From Coenobita brevimanus (lineage: Eukaryota; Arthropoda; Malacostraca; Decapoda; Coenobitidae): a DNA stretch of 64,000 bases. Positions 58,615 through 64,000 of this stretch are shown in pieces (within the stretch, counting starts at the first letter, position 1; each line of letters starts with the position of its first letter). The DNA is taken from positions 57,556,394-57,620,393 of the forward strand of contig CM064671.1 of NCBI GenBank assembly GCA_032717465.1. The letters run 5' to 3'. The translations under genes and the position numbers were made by a program. The notes below the pieces were generated by a model. That model searched no databases. It was given only the letters and a program-made list of their open reading frames with translations, and had not been told where the DNA came from.

Positions 58615-59386
58615 CAGTGGTTCTTAACCTATGGGTCGCGACCCAAATTTGGGTCGCGAAGCCATTTGGTGTGGGTCGCCAAGAGACAAATATATTACTG
58701 ATATTATTAATGTTGTATACTATTACTTTTTAACATATTACCGTATTTGTCGATACTTCACACTTTACATTCTCTCTCTCTCTCTCTCTCCCCCCCCCTA
58801 CAGTAGGCGATTGCATTTGCCTTAAAAAAAAAGATAATTACCATGCACACAACTGGGAGTAGAGTACAGGTACTGTACATTTTATATTTAAAACTTAACC
58901 GTTTTCATTTCGTAGTAATGATGCCCAGCTCATGGCTTACGTACGGTACCGAGGTCCAGGGCCTGTATTCTGCATAGTGCTTATGGTCGACCCTAGCTAA
59001 CCGTCATAGCTAAGCAAATTTATGACAGTCAGTCTTATGGCCGTCGGAAGTCGTCGGCCATACCTCACTAATCCAACAACACCGTCAGCTGCTAGAACGC
59101 ACCGCTCACAATTTGTCAACTTTAAATTTATGGAATAAAATAGGTTCTTGGCATTATTTTCTTGGATTTAAATTGTTTTAACTTCATATTACGACTTTTG
59201 GGGAAGTTAGACATAGTAAAATAGGAATTCGTTTGTGAGAAAATGCGCTGAAACGTATTCCCGTTGAAAAGTGTGTAACCAAAAACACTGTCTGACTAGT
59301 GTAAACTTAACCTACCTTATTAATTTCATCTAATTTCATATTAGTATTTTTTTGTTGGCTAGGCTAAACTTGGTTAGGTTAAATTT

Positions 59387-59388
<2 letters not shown>

Positions 59389-59450
<62 letters not shown>
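59389..59450. repeat. (TA)n microsatellite
   Basis: About 30 TA units inside the Harbinger element. Confidence 0.97.
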
Positions 59451-59453
<3 letters not shown>

Positions 59454-59783
59454 ATTCATATCATTATTTATTATAATATACTTAACCTACATTACAAATA
59501 TTTTCTTAAGTCCAAAGAAAGTTAAAGAAAATGTTCATTGCTATGGACAGCAATGGGACAATAACCAGTTCATCTGGGTTAGGCTGAGTTATATATTTCA
59601 ATAATTTGTTTCTGGTTTATTTAATATTTTCGTATTTTTTTACACTAACCTTAACCTAAAGTATTATTTTTTCGACCAGTCTAAACTTTACCTATCCCAT
59701 TATTATTATTTTATTATATTTAATTATTTATTATTTAATATTTTTTAGACGTCCATAATTAACCTAACCTGCTGGGGCTAGCC

Positions 59784-60056
59784 CTACAAGTACTGTAAAG
59801 CCCAAACTCTGCACATTGGCATTTTTCCGGTAGCAAGATAACGTAGTGTTATGATGACCTTAAGCTCCGGGGTGAGTGGGTTTCTCCTCTTGGTGTCATT
59901 CGATAAGGCGTCTCTCACAAGATTGGTGACATACAAAATACCGTCCCTGTCTAGCCGGTATCTCTTGATAAGCTCAGCATCACTGAGCTCGTTAAGCACG
60001 TCCCTTCTTCGGAAAATATTCCTCGGCTGGGGATCTGCTTGCTGTGGTGCGGCCAT
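59784..60056 (-). pseudogene. Harbinger transposase N-terminal fragment (HARBI1-like)
   Basis: From a Met at 60056 the minus-strand frame reads MAAPQQADPQPRNIFRRRDV, LNELSDAELIKRYRLDRDGI and NPLTPELKVIITLRYLATGK. These are conserved N-terminal blocks of HARBI1-like nucleases. The frame then leaves the family and stops, and the DDE catalytic region is deleted. The open frame extends upstream to 60161, but the upstream part lies in the element's subterminal repeat and is probably not coding. Confidence 0.88.
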
Positions 60057-61796
60057 GTTGACACACTTCTGACGGTCATAGGCGGCGTTAAGACAGGGTG
60101 AACCCGAACATACCATCGCGCGTCTTATTATGGTCGTCCATAGGAGTTTATGGTCGACCATACGAGTTTCTGACGGAGTTATGTCTAAAATGCGCCATTT
60201 TGTTTAGATATGTACGACTGACTTAGCTATGACGGTTTGTAGAATCTGGGCCCAGAAGACATGGAAGAGGAATTTCTGTGCTGTCGGCCACTACACAAGG
60301 CCACAACCAGAGAAGATATTTTCAGTACTGTTGACTCATTCTTCAAGGAAGAAGGGCTGCAATGGAATCAGTGTTTTATGTCTGTTGTGACTGTGCACCA
60401 GCAATGCTGAGAGTACGTCATGGCTTCATTGCTAGAGTTAAAGAAGAAAATCCATTCGTGCTGATTGTTCACTGTCTCCTTCACCGTGAGAATCTTGCTT
60501 CTCAGGGGTTGTCACCTGAGTTACAGAAAGTGATGCAGGAAGTCATCAGGTAGTCAGTTTCATTAATCTAGGGCTGTGCCCTCCAGGATCATCAGTCGGA
60601 TGTGTTTTGATTTTGGTTCAGAACATGTACACGTGTTGTACCACTCTGAGGTTAGGTGGCTGTCACGAGGAAGGGTGCTCCAACGGTTGCCTGAAATGCG
60701 GAACGAGACTGAGATATTACTAGCAAAAAAGAATCATTTACTGGCCCCAAAGATTCTCTGATTCAAAGTAGGTGATGCAAATGGCTTATCTTGCAGATAT
60801 CTTTGATGAGATTAACGCCTTGAACATTTCAATGCAAGGTCACGATCAGACATTAGTTGGGCTGTCAGAGAAGGTAACTGCATTCAAGGGGAAACTGAAG
60901 CTGTGGAAGAGTAAAACTGAGACTGGGAAGACTGCGTCGTTCCATCTTTAAGTGAATTTCTGGAAGACGAAAAATTTTCTCTCACCCAGGTCCAAAGCAT
61001 CATTGTGGAACATATCTCCAGACTAATCGAAGAGTTTTTCACTACATTCCTGAGAATGTGATGAAATATGCCTGGGTAAGAAATCCCTTCAGCACTGAAG
61101 CTGAAGACTTACCTGACGAGATTTCGAACATCAGCTACCTCCAGGAGCAGCTCATCGAGGTTCAGAATGATGAAACACTTCGTTATGATTTCAGGAAACA
61201 AAACGAATCACTGAGCTCATTCTGGATCAGAGTTTACAAAGAAAAAAAATTCTTGGAGGTGAAGCCCTGAAAGCATTCCTTCCCTTTGCTACAACTCATC
61301 TGTATGAGATAGGATTTTCTGCACTCACACAGCACAGAAACCGTCTACAACCAGAGCATGACCTAAGATGCAGTCTGTCATCTAAATCACCCCGGTTCGA
61401 GAAGCTGATTGAAACTTTTCAGTGCCAGGGATCTGACTGATTATAGTACTTTATGTCTCAGACAACATCCAAAATAGTGACTCTCTCCTTAATGGTCAGA
61501 GTAAATAGGTGTATCATGAACATGAATGAATTATTTTGATTTTCTGATCTTCGATTTATTTTTTTCCTGCCAAAATGTGTTGATATTTTAGTTCTTAGGA
61601 AGTACATATAATAAAAATGAAATTTATTTGTTATGACATCAATAAAATAATGAAATATTACTTTAGTTTTAGTCACATGATATGACACATATGTTTGTTT
61701 CAGTTCTGGTGCAGAGTAAGTTTACGAGGGTTTGGGTCGCCATACAGACCATCTTATGGATTTTGGGTCGCCAAGAAAACAGGTTAAGAACCACTG

Positions 61797-61804
61797 CTCT
61801 AGAG
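61797..61804. repeat. hAT target site duplication, right
   Basis: CTCTAGAG, identical to 58607-58614. Confidence 0.95.

Positions 61805-62838
<1,034 letters not shown>

Positions 62839-62911
<73 letters not shown>
62839..62911. repeat. (AC)n microsatellite
   Basis: About 36 AC units, immediately before the start of LINE F. Confidence 0.97.
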
Positions 62912-62914
<3 letters not shown>

Positions 62915-63640
62915 TTACGGATGATTTCATAAATGATGCGGAGAAAATCAGGCAAGCAAGCAGTTTGATAGACCAAAGTAGTAACACTGAAGAAAGAATA
63001 ACACAGGTAAATGAAATGATGAGAAATTACCAAGATGAGTTACAAACTACGATTGCTGAAATGGTGAAAGTAAAGAATGATTTAGATACAAGGGTAGAAG
63101 AAAAAAGCACAAGAAAGGAAGTAAAAGAAATTATATAGTATAACCCAAAACCAGTCAGGGAAGCTGTAGAGATTAACAAATCCGTAATAATCAGTGGCAT
63201 AGGTGAAGAAGAAAAAAAAAAAGTTTTCAAGGGACAAAAACGAGATGGAAAATATAATGAACATACTGCAGCAAGTATCACATGATATCTATGAGAGAGA
63301 TAGAGAACAACATAAAAGGCTAGGTAAATATGAGACAGGTAAGTCAAGGGCCCTTGAAAGTAACATTCCAGAGTGCAAACACAGTAGAGGGAATATTTTA
63401 AAAATGCCAACAAACTCATGGAAAAAGAGGAATTCAAAGAAGTATGGATAAAAATATGCCTAACTCTAAAGAATTTGGGTACACTAACGGAGAAGAAGGA
63501 GGAAGTAAAAACAAAAAATGAGGAAAGATCAGAGGAAGAGAAAAGTAAATTTTCTTACAGAGTAATTGAATTGCAGGTACGAATGTGGTAAGTAACCAGA
63601 AGGAAATTAAAATAGGAAGATAATAAACGCAAATTATGGC
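62912..63640 (+). pseudogene. LINE F ORF1-like protein remnant (coiled coil)
   Basis: A plus-strand frame from 62918 reads DDFINDAEKIRQASSLIDQS, EERITQVNEMMRNYQDELQT and TIAEMVKVKNDLDTRVEEKS, a charged, heptad-like coiled coil, and stops at the TAG at 63136. A second part reads KSVIISGIGEEEKKK. After a frame change come RDREQHKRLGKYETGKSRAL, PLKVTFQSANTVEG, and EEEKSKFSYRVIELQV near 63530-63580. This order (coiled coil, then a basic nucleic-acid-binding part) fits a LINE ORF1 chaperone placed just before the endonuclease. At least two frameshifts break it. Confidence 0.65.
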
Positions 63641-63652
63641 AAGTATGTAAAC

Positions 63653-63998
63653 ATGATGATTAAGCTGATGTACTCAAATGTAGATGGAATGGTATCTAAA
63701 TTATTAGAGAAGAAAGATTATACCAAAGAAAAGGAACCGCATATTATTTGCCTAACTGAAACAAAATTAACCCCAAGGATATCAAACGATACTCTAAACT
63801 TAGGGGAATACAATATATGGAGGAGAGACAGGAATTAAAAAAAAAAGGAGGAATTATAATATTAACAAACAAAAAACGACAAGTCAAAGAAATAGAAATA
63901 GATATACCCTCACAAGTAGAACTGATTTCAGCAGAGATTAATGCATGTGGAGGGAAATTAATTGAGGCAAGTATATACGTGCCACCCAGGACAAACAC
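63653..63998 (+). mobile_element. LINE F: start of APE-type endonuclease, cut by the window end
   Basis: MMIKLMYSNVDGMVSKLLEK begins the domain, followed by EPHIICLTETKLTPRIS (catalytic ETK) and LGEYNIWRRDRN. A stop and an A run at 63837-63847 interrupt it. It resumes as KKGGIIILTNKKRQVKEIEI and ASIYVPPRTNT at the window end. The RT should follow beyond 64 kb. Clade not resolvable from this part. Confidence 0.82.
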
Positions 63999-64000
63999 TT

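Larger units (their letters stand above)
58960..60252 (-). mobile_element. PIF/Harbinger-type element nested in the hAT transposon
   Basis: Terminal inverted repeats GGCCTGTATTCTGCA (58960-58974) and TGTAGAATCTGGGCC (60238-60252) are followed inward by shared CCGTCATAGCTAAG words. A 3-bp CAG duplicates at 58957-58959 and 60253-60255, as expected for this superfamily. Removing the block and one CAG leaves an unbroken hAT reading frame across the site. The element carries only the N-terminal third of a transposase plus a (TA)n tract at 59389-59450, so it is a deletion derivative. Confidence 0.9.
58918..61440 (+). pseudogene. hAT transposase remnant (ZBED/SCAND3-like), split by a Harbinger insertion
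   Basis: Coding text before the insertion reads AQLMAYVRYRGP (to 58959) and resumes at 60253 as DMEEEFLCCRPL, the conserved hAT core. Next come SVDSFFKEEG-like text, then CDCAPAMLRVRHGFIARV and FVLIVHCLLHRENLAS (60362-60553), LYHSEVRWLSRGRVLQRLPE (60600-60700) and MAYLADIFDEINALNISMQG (60780-60840). The C-terminal dimerisation region follows (ATTHLYEIGFSALTQHRNRL near 61290-61350, then LSSKSPRFEKL). Several frameshifts and stops break it. No BED finger is present. Proteins of this group cut and paste their own element, and domesticated relatives exist in animals. Confidence 0.88.
58615..61796 (+). mobile_element. hAT-type DNA transposon with 8-bp target duplication
   Basis: The ends are inverted repeats CAGTGGTTCTTAACCT (58615-58630) and AGGTTAAGAACCACTG (61781-61796). 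Subterminal GGGTCGC words occur at both ends. The flanking CTCTAGAG at 58607-58614 and 61797-61804 is a perfect 8-bp duplication fitting the hAT preference (second base T, seventh base A). The interior holds a transposase remnant on the plus strand and a nested Harbinger (58960-60252). The N-terminal zinc-finger part of the transposase is missing, so the copy is defective. Confidence 0.95.

Overview
This window is eukaryotic, repeat-dense nuclear DNA, most likely from an arthropod and plausibly a decapod crustacean. The host inference rests on an arthropod-type gustatory receptor (Gr), long (CA)n, (GA)n, (TA)n and (TTA)n microsatellites, and the mixture of Jockey-like, RTE-like, Gypsy, mariner, hAT, Harbinger and piggyBac-type repeats. 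There is no prokaryotic gene organisation. Almost every long reading frame is a decayed transposon or a translated microsatellite.

Host genes. The only host protein-coding signal I can support is a Gr family on the minus strand. A large first exon (40884/40794 to 39811) is followed by two short exons (39517-39449 and 39139-39050) with good splice sites, all joined in phase 0. A canonical Gr last exon (acceptor, TYLIIIIQF, stop) sits at 22249-22106 in the matching phase. If it belongs to the same gene, the last intron is about 16.8 kb and holds most of the transposons in the middle of the window. A second, paralogous last exon lies at 47579-47511, so this looks like a Gr cluster whose next member continues beyond the recognisable sequence.

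Layout. 1-2.46 kb: degenerate Jockey/CR1-like LINE (LINE A, copy 1). 3.6-4.3 kb: antisense fragment of an RTE-like LINE (LINE B). 6.0-11.6 kb: LINE B interrupted by a near-full-length antisense LINE A inserted between the two Asp codons of the RT catalytic box. 13.4-18.7 kb: tandem duplication, composite SINE-like repeats, mariner remnant, tRNA-derived SINE. 21.1-28.4 kb: LINE B-type fragments, the Gr last exon, and a 5.4-kb Gypsy element with two LTRs inserted in another LINE B fragment. 28.6 kb: SINE with a 5S rRNA head and a 3' tail shared with LINE B. 30.4-31.6 kb: decayed Jockey-like RT. 32.5-36.2 kb: antisense LINE C carrying a 431-bp piggyBac-type MITE. 39-41 kb: Gr exons. 41.7-50 kb: SINEs, short repeats and microsatellites. 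52-56.8 kb: decayed LINE D. 57.3-58.5 kb: expanding pyrimidine-rich tandem array. 58.6-61.8 kb: hAT transposon with a perfect 8-bp target duplication and a nested Harbinger. 62.9-64 kb: 5' part of LINE F, running off the window.

The elements interact mainly by nesting (LINE A in LINE B, Gypsy in LINE B, MITE in LINE C, Harbinger in hAT) and by shared 3' tails (5S SINE with LINE B). I found no operon-like or defence-type system. The most unusual items are the Gr gene with a transposon-filled intron and the modular 5S SINE/LINE tail sharing.
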